Shown here: piece by piece, positions 1 to 11,000 of the stretch | How the letters are laid out: every line of letters begins with the position of its first letter | How positions within the stretch are numbered: position 1 is the first letter of the stretch | Assembly (NCBI GenBank): GCA_949987705.1 | Contig: OX465285.1 | Location: 868,001-932,000 of the forward strand | Direction: 5' to 3' | From: Thereva unica | Taxonomy: Eukaryota > Arthropoda > Insecta > Diptera > Therevidae | Length of the DNA: 64,000 bases | Notes under the pieces: generated by a model | Told to the model about the DNA's origin: nothing | The model's input: only the letters and a program-made list of their open reading frames with translations | Databases searched by the model: none | Translations under genes and position numbers: made by a program

Positions 1-250
1 GCTTTCACATCAAGCAAAATACTTCGGAGTGACCCTAGCTGCCAAGCTCGACTGAAACCATCCCATAGATTAGATACTCTGATGACCAGAACACATAAAA
101 CTACAGCAATGTAAAACCGCAATCCCCATCACTCAACACTATCCACGACCACCGCTTCGAACCATCAATAAATTACAGAAAAATGCAATTTGTGCATCAA
201 ACTGTTATTATCAAAAGCTTGTAGTGCAACAATTCATAACGACAGTCTGA
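1..250 (+). mobile_element. Decayed non-LTR retrotransposon (LINE) reverse transcriptase fragment
   Basis: In frame 2 the first 70 bases read AKYFGVTLAAKLD, then a stop, then NHPID. This matches the 'KYLGVTLD.KL.W..HI' motif just after the catalytic core of Jockey-type reverse transcriptases. Downstream sequence has several stops, and no open frame continues. It is a dead remnant cut by the window edge. The clade is inferred. Confidence 0.55.
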
Positions 251-1034
251 CAGAAATCTACATACATTTTCCATTAGGTTTTTGTCACATTCCACCTAGA
301 GAAATCCTATCAGCTGAAAATTTTCACAATTCATAACGATTGCCACGTCACTGCAATGGTGAGTGCGGCTGCAGTAGGATTCCTCCATCCCAGTCATGTA
401 TCATATCTACATACATACTCGTATATCCTCGGCCGAAAGAGATATATATTGGTAAAAACGAATCTCATATGGTACTTGCCCGACTTGGCTGTTGTGATTT
501 ACTGAATTTTTAATATTAATTAAATTCATCTGATCTTTATATGCAGAAATGTAGAGCCCATATAGAGAGAATTGCATATCAACTGCAATGAAAGCTGCGA
601 AAGTCGATGAATTTAATTCAGGATTTCCTGGATGTGTCATGCATATTCAAATTGGAAAATTGTTACTTTTCACATAAAGGATGATGTGTTTGGGAATATC
701 CTACTTTTTTTTTTGTTCGTTGCTGTTAAATCAATTTTATAAGTTCCTGTTTATGAAATATTTAACTGGAGGCTGGAAAAGTGGATGAAAAACGACTGAG
801 AGAGAGACGCATAAGACTTCTGTGAATATTGGATGGATGGTATTTTTTTGTTATGGCTGATGATGGTATATTGACGTGTAATGGACAGTCGCTCTTTCGT
901 ATTGTAGCTTTTTATCCACTTTTTTATTTAGTGATTGATAGCCGTCATTCCAGCTGGATTAAGGACTAGAAAGTCAATCTGTAGGGCAATACCGTAATAC
1001 TGTAAGGCAGCCCTGCGTGGAGACATTTTTACCA

Positions 1035-1245
1035 AACTATATGAATCTGGTTTCAAAGTCGTTTAGGCAGAAGACCATGCTATCATTGTCTCCGGTAAGT
1101 TTGGCTTGACCATTACAAAGGTCATCAAAGCAGCACTCCGAAAAGTTCGAAGATGGTGTACCACGGAGGGCCTATCAATCAGTCCAAATAAACTGTCTTG
1201 GTCCCTTTATCCAAACCTTACAAATTGCATCTAGGTCCATCTATG
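1035..1245 (+). mobile_element. LINE reverse transcriptase fragment (YADD region, decayed)
   Basis: The plus strand reads GFKVV, a stop, then AEDHAIIVSGKFG and KVRRWCTTEGLSISPNKL. This corresponds to the 'YADD(I/V)AI.VSGKF ... W....GL..NP.KTE' block of non-LTR reverse transcriptases, with the catalytic YADD decayed to AEDH. It is interrupted at 1246 by a hAT-type element. There is no intact frame. Confidence 0.6.
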
Positions 1246-1811
1246 CAGGGCCGGAACTTCCATCATGATTTTGCTAGTTTCCTCCAGTTTGTTTCATGAA
1301 CTTTGTGACTTTTCGATATATCCTGTATTCTGCAGAATTTCGCCGACCACGACACTATTCTTCCTGAGGTATAGTTTTTTTTCTTCCTTGCAATTCTCCC
1401 AGGCAGATTAGTTCTCGCCCTTGATTACCTAATTTAAGGCCCTTCTAATATACCTCTTCCACAGTACCAGAGTGTATGATCATGGTTCTCTACTGGCATA
1501 GGAGGCAAGGCCAGCTTGGTTTTTTTGCGATCGGTGCAGTATGCCATATTGCGCGTTAATTCTTTGGTCGCGAGTGAAGGACAATGGACAACAGTTAAAT
1601 GTTCATTTTTAGTTCATTCATTCACGTACAGAATATTTTATCGAGATAATAAATTGGAAAAATAAATCGTGGTAATAAAAATGAATTCTGAATGAATAGA
1701 TGAAAATGAAGGCACGAGATTTTTTTTTCAAAGTTTCTTTTTTTTAATTTAATTTCTGAAATTGCGCCCGGTGCAAGTGCACCATTTGCACCTATGATAG
1801 CGCCGCCACTG
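1246..1811. mobile_element. hAT-type non-autonomous element with perfect 8-bp target duplication
   Basis: The element starts CAGGGCCGGAAC and ends GCGCCGCCACTG, hAT-like imperfect inverted ends. The 8-mer catctatg occurs immediately before (1238-1245) and immediately after (1812-1819). An exact 8-bp duplication is the hAT signature. The 3' part (about 1507-1811), with GCGCCCGGTGCA-type motifs, is repeated at 40160-40367. It has no coding capacity and lies inside a LINE remnant. Confidence 0.72.
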
Positions 1812-1984
1812 CATCTATGCATCCATTCAAACATAACTTGAATATCTTTCTAAAATATCGCATATATTTTTCTTTCATTATTTATATTTTACTGAAAACA
1901 TTATTTTTTCACTTTTTTTGTAAATTATACAAAAAAAACAAAGGAAACAGGAATTTCAAGAAGTGTTAAAATTGCTCTCTCTTT

Positions 1985-2041
1985 CTATTTGGCCAGTTTT
2001 CGTGTGTTTGCCGGTGTTGTAGGCGTCGGTGGTTTTGTAGC
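1985..2041 (-). CDS. MTCL/SOGA-like gene, last coding exon
   Basis: The acceptor ttttag at 2042-2047 opens a 19-codon exon reading ATKPPTPTTPANTRKLAK and a TAG stop. It joins in phase 0 to the upstream exon ending ...KPIRP. The Pro/Thr and basic tail fits an unstructured C terminus. The 3' UTR must lie to the left. A short AATAAT-like motif is on the minus strand near 1895, but no clear polyadenylation signal was seen. Confidence 0.75.
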   Translation of the reverse strand, partial: ATKPPTPTTPANTRKLAK

Positions 2042-5000
2042 CTAAAACAATATAATAGATTACTAAGTAAATCAAATCACTCTAACTCTATCTTACAGGT
2101 CTTATAGGTTTCGGAGTTGTTGGAGTTGAATTTTGGACGGGACGAAGTTTTGTGCTTTCATCACCACCAACAATTGTAACTGCAACTGGTCTTTGTTGTG
2201 AATCATTTATTTTTTCTGTACTAGCACTTCTTGATGCTGATCCAGATCTCTTAAACATTCCAGATATGCGACCCTTGAGGTCCTTCTTGCTCGATCTTAT
2301 ATCACTAGACATGCTTATATCAGAATCTGATCCTTGTATCTAAAAACAAACATTATAAATTTAATGTTAAAAAATCGATATTCCAAATACTACCGATCCT
2401 TCACTTTCAGTTCCTTTACTGCTTTTTGTTAAGCTTCTCAGTTTACCCATTAGAGTTTTCTTTTTCTTTCTTGGGCCACGAGGAATATCGCTTTGTGTTG
2501 ATCCACCAGATAGTCGCGAGTCCATGCTCGAATCACGTACCATACCACCAAGTTCTGAGTCGATAGATTGCATAGATGACATGCTGCCATCATCATGCCT
2601 CCAGATTGACTACATTAAAATATTTTTATTATAATTCATCATAAAAAATATAACCGCAAAAAAACCTGATCTTGTTGTATAGACTGATCGAGTGACAGAC
2701 TCTTTCTGTATAGACTACCATTGTGCGGAGATGTTCTAGATAATTTTCCCGACGATGAAACTCTTTGCATGCTACCACCCAATCCTGGATTATCATTTTC
2801 TGTAGATGCAGCTCTTCGTAAACCACCGCGTCTTGTTCGTGTTCGATCATCATCATCGCATAGCCTTTGATATCGTCGTAGCTCCTCCGACGCTTCCGCA
2901 AGTCTTGCCAATACACTCGAAATTTGTATAGTGTTAGGACCTGGTGACGGACTTCGTCTTGACTTACCAACATCCGGCTTGAGAGGTGTTTGTCCTGGTA
3001 TAGATGGCTGTGCTTGTACTACTGTTGGATTTGTCTTAATACGCAAGTCCGGTGCAATTTTTACCAGTTCATCTACAGTTTGCAGTAAAGCACCAACTTT
3101 ACGGTCACCATCTTGCTCTAAACGTCTTCGCGACATCTCCTTTTCGAAACGTTCACGCTCACGTCGCAACTTCTCGTTAGCAGTTCGAAGTTTAGCGTGA
3201 GCATCACGCAATTCAAGAAGATCACACTGCAGCTCTGAGATTTTCTTTCTGCCCTCCTCGAGCTCCTCCTCGTTGGCTCGCTTTTGCTGATCAATCTTAC
3301 GTTTACCTTCCAATCGTTCCTTATCTCTTTCTCGTTCAACTTCAAATAGAGTTTGCCTAAGATCACGAGCTAATGTTGATGTTTCTTGGAGTAGTCTCTG
3401 TTGCTCTTCTCTTTCCTTCTGCCATGACAGCTCCAATTTGGTCTTCATACCAGGTATTTTCGTGCGTCCAGAAGCGATCAGTCGGTCTTCTTCATATTCG
3501 TTTAGTTTTGATGTCATCTCTGATATCTTTATTTCGTTTGCACTTCGTTCTGATACTAGTTCCGTTTTTATTTTGCTTACTTCCAAGCGTGATTCGCTCA
3601 ATTGATCTTCAAGACATCCGATCTAGAAAAAATAACTTCAATTTAAGCAAATTTAAGCGAATTTTGGTACCTGTTGCTCCAAATAAATAATCTTTCCCTT
3701 ATCATCCTCATCAGTACTATTTCCCGAGCTTCTACTCTGTCTACCACTAGTGTTTTGCTTGAGTTCACCAATCTTCTTCTGTGCTGATTCCAGAAGTTGC
3801 TTGAATGTATCGCGATCCTTCTTAAATCTTTCACATTGTCTCTGTGGAATATTGTTGGGTATTATATGTTTAAAGTATCACCAGACGTTTCCCTACCTGC
3901 ATCGAACTCATTTCAGCATTCAAATTCTTAACCTGCTGTTCATACCTTAGTCTAGTTGAAGCAACTTCAGATTTAGAGCTTAGTTCAGCATTTTCTAATC
4001 TGTGGAAATGCGTCAAAAGATTAATTTAGTTTAAGTTAAACCATTTGCTTGGGGGTTCACTTACTTAACCTTCATTTTCCTAATTTCACTCTCTAAATTA
4101 TTATTCTGTTCACTAAGAGTCCTTTGTGTCTTATTAACTCTTTCAAAATCGTCTAACTTCCTTCTCAATTCATCATTTTCCCTGCGCATTTGTTGTCCCA
4201 AGTCAAGATTCATCTCGTTTTCCTTCTTAAGATTCTCCAGCTCTTGCTCCTTCTCGGCCAATGAAGCCTTGAGTAGATTCTTTTCATATTGCACAGTACT
4301 ACTTTGCGAGCTCTTAGCCTCAAGAAGCTTTACCTTCTTCAATGCATCATCAAGCCTCTTCAGCAGCTCCTTATTTTCAGAATTGATCTTCGCCAACTCT
4401 GACTCCTTCTGCCTCAGCGTATTCTGTTCTGTTTGTAAATTATCTCTCTCTGAAGCTAGTTTGGCTTTGTTGAGAACATGCTCCTCGGATAAATGCTCAA
4501 ACCGTCTATTAAGTTCGGCGAATTGTTGCTCCTCCTTAGTAAGATTGGCTTGTAAATCTTCATTTTGTTTCTTAAGCTCTTGAAGCTTCTTAGTAGATGC
4601 TGTTTCAGTCTTATTAGTGTTTGCTTTTGCTTTAAGATCTTGAATCTCCTTTTCAAGAGTTGATTTGGTCTTTTCGGCGTTCTTCTTTAGTAAGATTAGA
4701 TCATTGTCCAAATCTGCTACTTTTGTTTCCCATTTGGCGCGTTCTTTCTTTTCCTTTTCTAAATCTTTTTCTAAAGCTGATGATTTTTCTTTTTCTTTCT
4801 TGAGCTGAACATCTAGACCACCTTTAGCTACTTCAGATATTTTTATCTAAAATTTAAAATGTTGGTTGTTATAGATTCAACAATTTTGTTGGTGGAATGT
4901 TAGTGAAGTTTCTTACCTGGGTATCTTGCTTCTTGATTTTTTCTTCAAGATCTTTGATTTTGGCATTCAGCTTCATCCCTTCGTCTTGAGATTTTTTTAG

Positions 5001-8000
5001 TTTAATTTCTAAGTCTGTTAGTTTTGTAGCTTGTTGCTGTGCTGTATCCTTGGTTGATTTCAAGTTTTCTAGAAATACAAAATTTAAAATAAGGTACTGA
5101 AAAGATTCGAAATGAGAATAGTCACGAAGACGTGATATGTGATAGTAAACGAAGCTATTAGGGAGCCGATTATATCGTTCGAACCATACAAGTCCCCTGG
5201 AGCAGACGCTATTTACCCCCAGACCTTATCACTCTCTTACTATTTACAAGGTTCCAAGAAGGACGTTTCGATTACACCTTGGCTAAATCGTTCAGGCCGA
5301 TAAGCCTCTCGACATTGTGATAAGGGAAACTTATCTTCAGCGCCAACCTATAAGCTCCTCCCAGCATGCGTACAAGGGGAACAAGTCCATTGAAACAGCA
5401 GTTCACAATCTGGCGCTGAGGCTGGAATGTGCAGCACTAAACAAAGGAGATGGCTCCAACCTGGTCTTGTCAAAACTAGTCAAGAAATGCTCAGATGAGC
5501 TCGAACTCTTGAGAAAATTGTAAACATCACCCTGCTGTAGGTTCCAGGCCACAAGAATATACAGGGAAACAGAGAGATGATGAATTAGCAAGGAAGGATT
5601 CGAGTATGGATCCCTATTCAACGGAACAGATACCCTTCCCTATCAATACGATTAAAAGACATTGACCTCCATTTCCTTACCTTGATCAACTAAAGATGGA
5701 ATGGATAGGCCAGGCACAGTTCAGTTCAGTACTGACCAAGTTTGAAGACCTAGCAACAGAGCATCCAACGAACTTGATGCAAAGCGATAGACGTCTTGGT
5801 TGAGATGCTCGGTTAAAGAGACAAGGAGGTTACTAATAAAAATTTTTGGTCTAAAGCCGAACCCCTTATCGTGTACAATTCGAGTAGCTTCTAGATATTT
5901 CATCAGCTTTCTTTCGATTATTATCTCCATAATTTTGGTGGGAGAGTAGAAGTGATATTGCGATTAGTTAGAGGGGTGGATGGATTCATGGCATAACATG
6001 AGCTAGTTTCCAAGAGTGTGAATGTGTAGATGTGAATTGTTTGCCCTGAAGCTATACCTCCGATACGTTCACTAAGTCTAGCCTTTTTACAACAACAATA
6101 AAACTTCAATCCTACTTCTGTTAATACTCACTCAATTCTATATTAGCAGCAGCCAGTTTATCTTTAGCTTCAGTTAATTCTTTTTGAATAGTATTTTTCT
6201 CAGTCTCTAGTTTTTGCAGTTTATCACCTCCACTATTAACTACCACAGCTCTCATTTCCTTTATCTCCTCCTCCAGCTCCTCAACCCACTTCTTCAAACT
6301 AGCCTTCGGTGTTAAATCTGTAATCCTTTTCGGTGTTCTAGCCGGCAATTTACCAATGGTTTCCTGAATAACAATCTTCAATTTCGCACTCAATTCATCG
6401 CGTTCCTGTTCGGCTTTCGTCAGCGACTCCTTAATCTTTATCATTTCAGCACTATCCACAATTGGACCGTTCTTATCTACACTGGGAATGGAATTTTTCC
6501 GCAAGCTTTGCAGCTGCAATTTTCTATTTTCAACATTTAGTTTATCGTTTTCTTGTTCCAATGTTGAGATTTTAGTACGAAGGACCGAGGCCTCCTGTTC
6601 GACCACTTCAAGCTGTCGCTTTAGGTCTACATTGCCTTCGAGGGAGTTGCTCTTGACTAAAGATTTGCCCGATTTTGATTTCACTTCGGCTTGCAGCCGT
6701 TCGATTGATCGATCCTTTTCTACTATGGATTTTCGCAGTTCGGCCATTTCATCCTCGAGGACTTTGAGTTTTTTCTCGGTTTGAGTGCTTGTTTTTGAGA
6801 GTAGGGAAGGAAGCTTCTTGCTGCTACTGGCTTTGAGTTTTTCTTGGAGATCCTTGATCTGGGTTTTTGTTGCAGTGTTTTCGGCTTCAAGATCTTCGAC
6901 TTTTTGTCGTAAGACTGATGCTTCCTAAAACATAAATATTATTAAATGTAGTTTTTTTTACTAACTAGAAATATAATGTGTTACCTGTTCATTAAGTTCT
7001 AGAAGGACTCTCAACTCTGCAGGATCATCTTCATCGGAAATACCTTCATCGTGCTCAACAGGTGGCTCTGGTGTAAGACGATTGTTGGGACTAAGTCTTC
7101 GACCTTTTAGAATGGGAGCTATTAAAATTTTTGTGAGCTACTACTACACAAAACAACTACTACAATTATTAACAAAATGAATTGTTATTATAAATATTAC
7201 AATTGTGTACAAGGGTGTCATTTGTTACGTTTTGTGCCATCTAAAAACAAATATGAAGCATAATTTACAACGTTAGCAGTAAAGTGTTCTGTACATAAAA
7301 TCAAAAATATTTAATCATGATTAAAAGCATAAAACTAAAATTAAATTAACAAAAGCAAAATATGAAGGACAAGGATTGTCTTGTTTTAAAAACGATTTTT
7401 AATGTGTGTGGGTTTTTTGTGATTTTAGTTGAGAAAGCGAATGAGCAGCTGCAAAAAATGGCAAATAACTACAATATTACTACTACTAACAGAATTTCGA
7501 TAAGAATAGTAAATAGTAGTTAAAAATTAGTTAAACAAATTTCGGGGTTATGTTGTTGTATAAAACCAAAAAATAAATTAAAATAATAAACCTTCATACT
7601 TCTTGCTTTCGATGCCATTTTTTTCAACTGCATCATCAGCGATTCATTTTCATCTTCAACCCGTGATGCTTTCTTCCGTAATGTTTCAGCCTGAAAATTT
7701 GTTTTTAAATGTATTTTTTTGTTTTGTTTTTTTAAATTAAATTATTTTTGAATTTTGAAAAAAATTAAAATAATTCCTTTTCTTATCTATTTTGATAGTA
7801 ATACTTTGTGAAACTATGCCACTAGAAGCAAAATAGTGAAGAAGGTTGAATGTGAAAGATGAAAACGAACCGAAATATCGTGGCATCATTGCATCAATTG
7901 TGCGATTTATTACATTCAGATCTCAACGTGTCTTTAATACAATAAAACCTTATTTTGTTTTCAGCCTATAGCAAATTTCATAATACAACAAGAGTAATAG

Positions 8001-11000
8001 ACATAGCTTTAAAAAGGAGCTTAGTGATACTTTAATAAGTGCAATGGAATACTTTAAAAACTACCATCGGAACTTTTACAAGTAAAAATAAAAGGACGAA
8101 GTCAGGCGAAAGAAATGGAAGTGCACTGGCCACCCTTTGCGACATGAAAAATAACTCAGTCAAATAGGCCCTTGACGGGAGACCCGCAAGGAACCATTGG
8201 AGTTGACCTAAAACAACTTGGAGAAGAATCGCATTAGTAGAGCCTACTGGGAGATCCCTTGTAGAGTTGAGAGCTGTTGCACAAAACATCATATGCTGGA
8301 GGTCAACGGTTTCCGTCCTATGTCCCATTAGTAGCAATTGATTTTCCGCTCTATGTCCGAGGAGTAGCAATTGATTTTAGGCTATATCAAAAGTCTTAAC
8401 GTGGAAGATTTTTAACGACGGGCATAGGACCAAATAGACTAGCCGGCCACGTAATCAGGATGGAGGACAATCGTATCCCAAACCGGCTTATAGCCTCAGA
8501 AATTTCGGGAAGTAGGTCAGTAGGTAGACCCAGGAGAAATGACCTAGAGGAGGCCAAGGCTCGATTTGGGCTGTAGCGCCATTGGATGGATGGATAGACC
8601 AAATAAAATAGGTCGCAGGACCGGCTAAGACGCCCTCTTAAAGAATGAATGAATGATTCGCACTTTTAGATATAAAGAGAGTCATAGCAACATCAGATCA
8701 AGAATCATTCGAATCGAACCAAGATGGTTGTGATAGGTCGGTGTTGAGTTTTCATTTTAACTAGTTTTAAGGCTGGTCGTCCACTGGAAGCGAATTCGAG
8801 TGTCTACGCTCTTCGGCTACATGAGCGGCTACAGGTGACTACAAGCGGCTCTGAGATACGCGACTACGTCCACAGCAAGCTTTTTATGCCGCCCGATCGC
8901 AGTCGCCTGCAGTGGACGATGTTTGTATGAAAATCTTTATGTTGGATCTGTCGCGCATAGCCGCGTGTAGCCGCTCGAATACGCTTCCAGTGGACGACCA
9001 GCCTAAGGAATCATTTAACTAAATAAACTATAAAGCTATGAAATAAAAATCCTACTACTCTACAAAAAATTCAGTAAAAACCTTCAGTAAACCTGTTTAT
9101 AAGGATCATAGAATGAAGAATATTCATTTACCCACCCCTCAATTCCACTAAAAATTGATTAAAAGAAAATGGGTTAACCACAAAGTTATTTCAACAATAA
9201 AATCGCAATATTTACAACAACCAGTTATTTTTAAGCTCTACCTGAATTAGCATACATTAGAGCTCCAGAGAAAATATTTGGGAACAACATTCCCGAAAGT
9301 CTTTGAATACCAAATAACGATGCTGAACTACCAATTGGACTAGATTCTTTATTTGGCTCAAACCATTCTTCTGCAGCAGCAGTTTCACCTGCAGCAGCAC
9401 GTTCTTCAGTAGCCGTCTCCTCGTTTGTTTGAGTGTACGAACTTGATAGATTCTTTAGCAGAGTCTGAGTTTCAACTTCTACTCTATCAACAGTAGTTAT
9501 GTCATCGGTTTGAGTATGTATCGTTGTTTTGCAACAAAGCATTTCATCAATAAATGTTGAAGCATCTTTCAGTTCGATTTTTAACGATTGTGTTTCAGCA
9601 TGATTCATCTCAATATTAATTGACTGAGTCTCGGCATTTTTACTAAAGTTTTCATATTGCGTAGATGTTTCAAATACATCTACAATACAGCTAGTTCCTT
9701 CGTCTTTCAATATTTTTTCATCAGTCCAGCATTCAACATCTTTTGTTTCGGCAATGCCCAATTCTTTATCCGGTGATGTTGAAATCTCTGCTGTATTTGC
9801 TTCAGTTTGTGTGCCTGAAGGAATACACAGAATTCCAATCTCTTCAGTTTGTACACCACGATTTTCTTTGGGTAGTACTCTACGTTTCTGACGTAGTCTT
9901 CTACTCTATATATATTTAATTTTTTTTATTTTGTTTTTTATTTAATCTGAAAGTAAAATACACAAATCTAGAAGAATTTTGCTTTTACCTCTTCTTCTGC
10001 AAATTTAAGTTGTTCCTTAAGATCAGCCTCTCGTTCCATGGAATCCTGCAAGTCTCTCATTAGCTGTGCTGGGTCTTCTTGTGATCCACCTCTAGTTAAT
10101 GATGTTCTAGAGAATTTTCCATCTGCTGAAGTTGATTTTCCTAGGACACCTAAAGTTGGTGTTTTTGTTTTTCCAGGTATTTTCGATTGTTCTGCTTCGG
10201 CCTTTAAAATATCAAATTATTACAATTTTAATAATACCTATTAAATGCAGTTAATTACTTGTAATCTTCTGGCCAATTCATTTGCTTGCCTCAACTCCTC
10301 CTCCAGCTTCTTAACTTTAGACGATAGCTCTGAATTATTCTGAGATCCTAAAGCCTGCTTTTCCATCTCCAATTGATCGATTTTGCGCTCTGATTTCTTA
10401 AGTTTGAAGCTCAGTATCCTGCAGTTCTTTGTGGTTTGTTCCAAGTCCTTTCGCAGTGATGTAAACTCCTCAACTTGATCCTCACGGAAATTGTCGTGCA
10501 TTTCATCAATTTCAGACTCCATGCCCTTAAGTTCTTTCTTAATATCCTCATTCTCATCCATAAGCTCCTCACACAATTGCTCAGCAGCTTGAAGCTTCCT
10601 CCGCAGATCATCCTCAACTGTTTTTGCTGGTCTAGCATTAAGATCCTGCTCTAATTCTTTTACTCTTATACTAAGTACTCGTTTATCGTCCTTCAAGTCT
10701 TCCATTTGAGTTTTCAATTCGTTAACCTTCTGCTGCAGCTTCAAGGCTTCAGAAGCTGCAGTTCTGTTATGGCCAGTATCAACTGATGCTAATCTACGCA
10801 AGAGAATATCACTCTTATCTCTTTCAGCCCGTTCAGCTCTTGCCTTCATGGCATCGAGCTCTTGCTTTAAGATCTTGATTTCATCTTGCAGCTCTTTCTC
10901 ATTGGTGCCAGTTAGAGTGCCATCTGTCGTATCTGTTGTCGTGGAGGATGTATCATCTTGTTTTTTAGATGTGCTGTTCTTAACGGCAATTAGGAATTGG

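Noticed and set aside
3373..3690. Open plus-strand frame of 105 codons
   Set aside because: It lies opposite the large coiled-coil exon at 2666-3622. Reverse-strand open frames are expected there from Glu/Lys-rich codon use.
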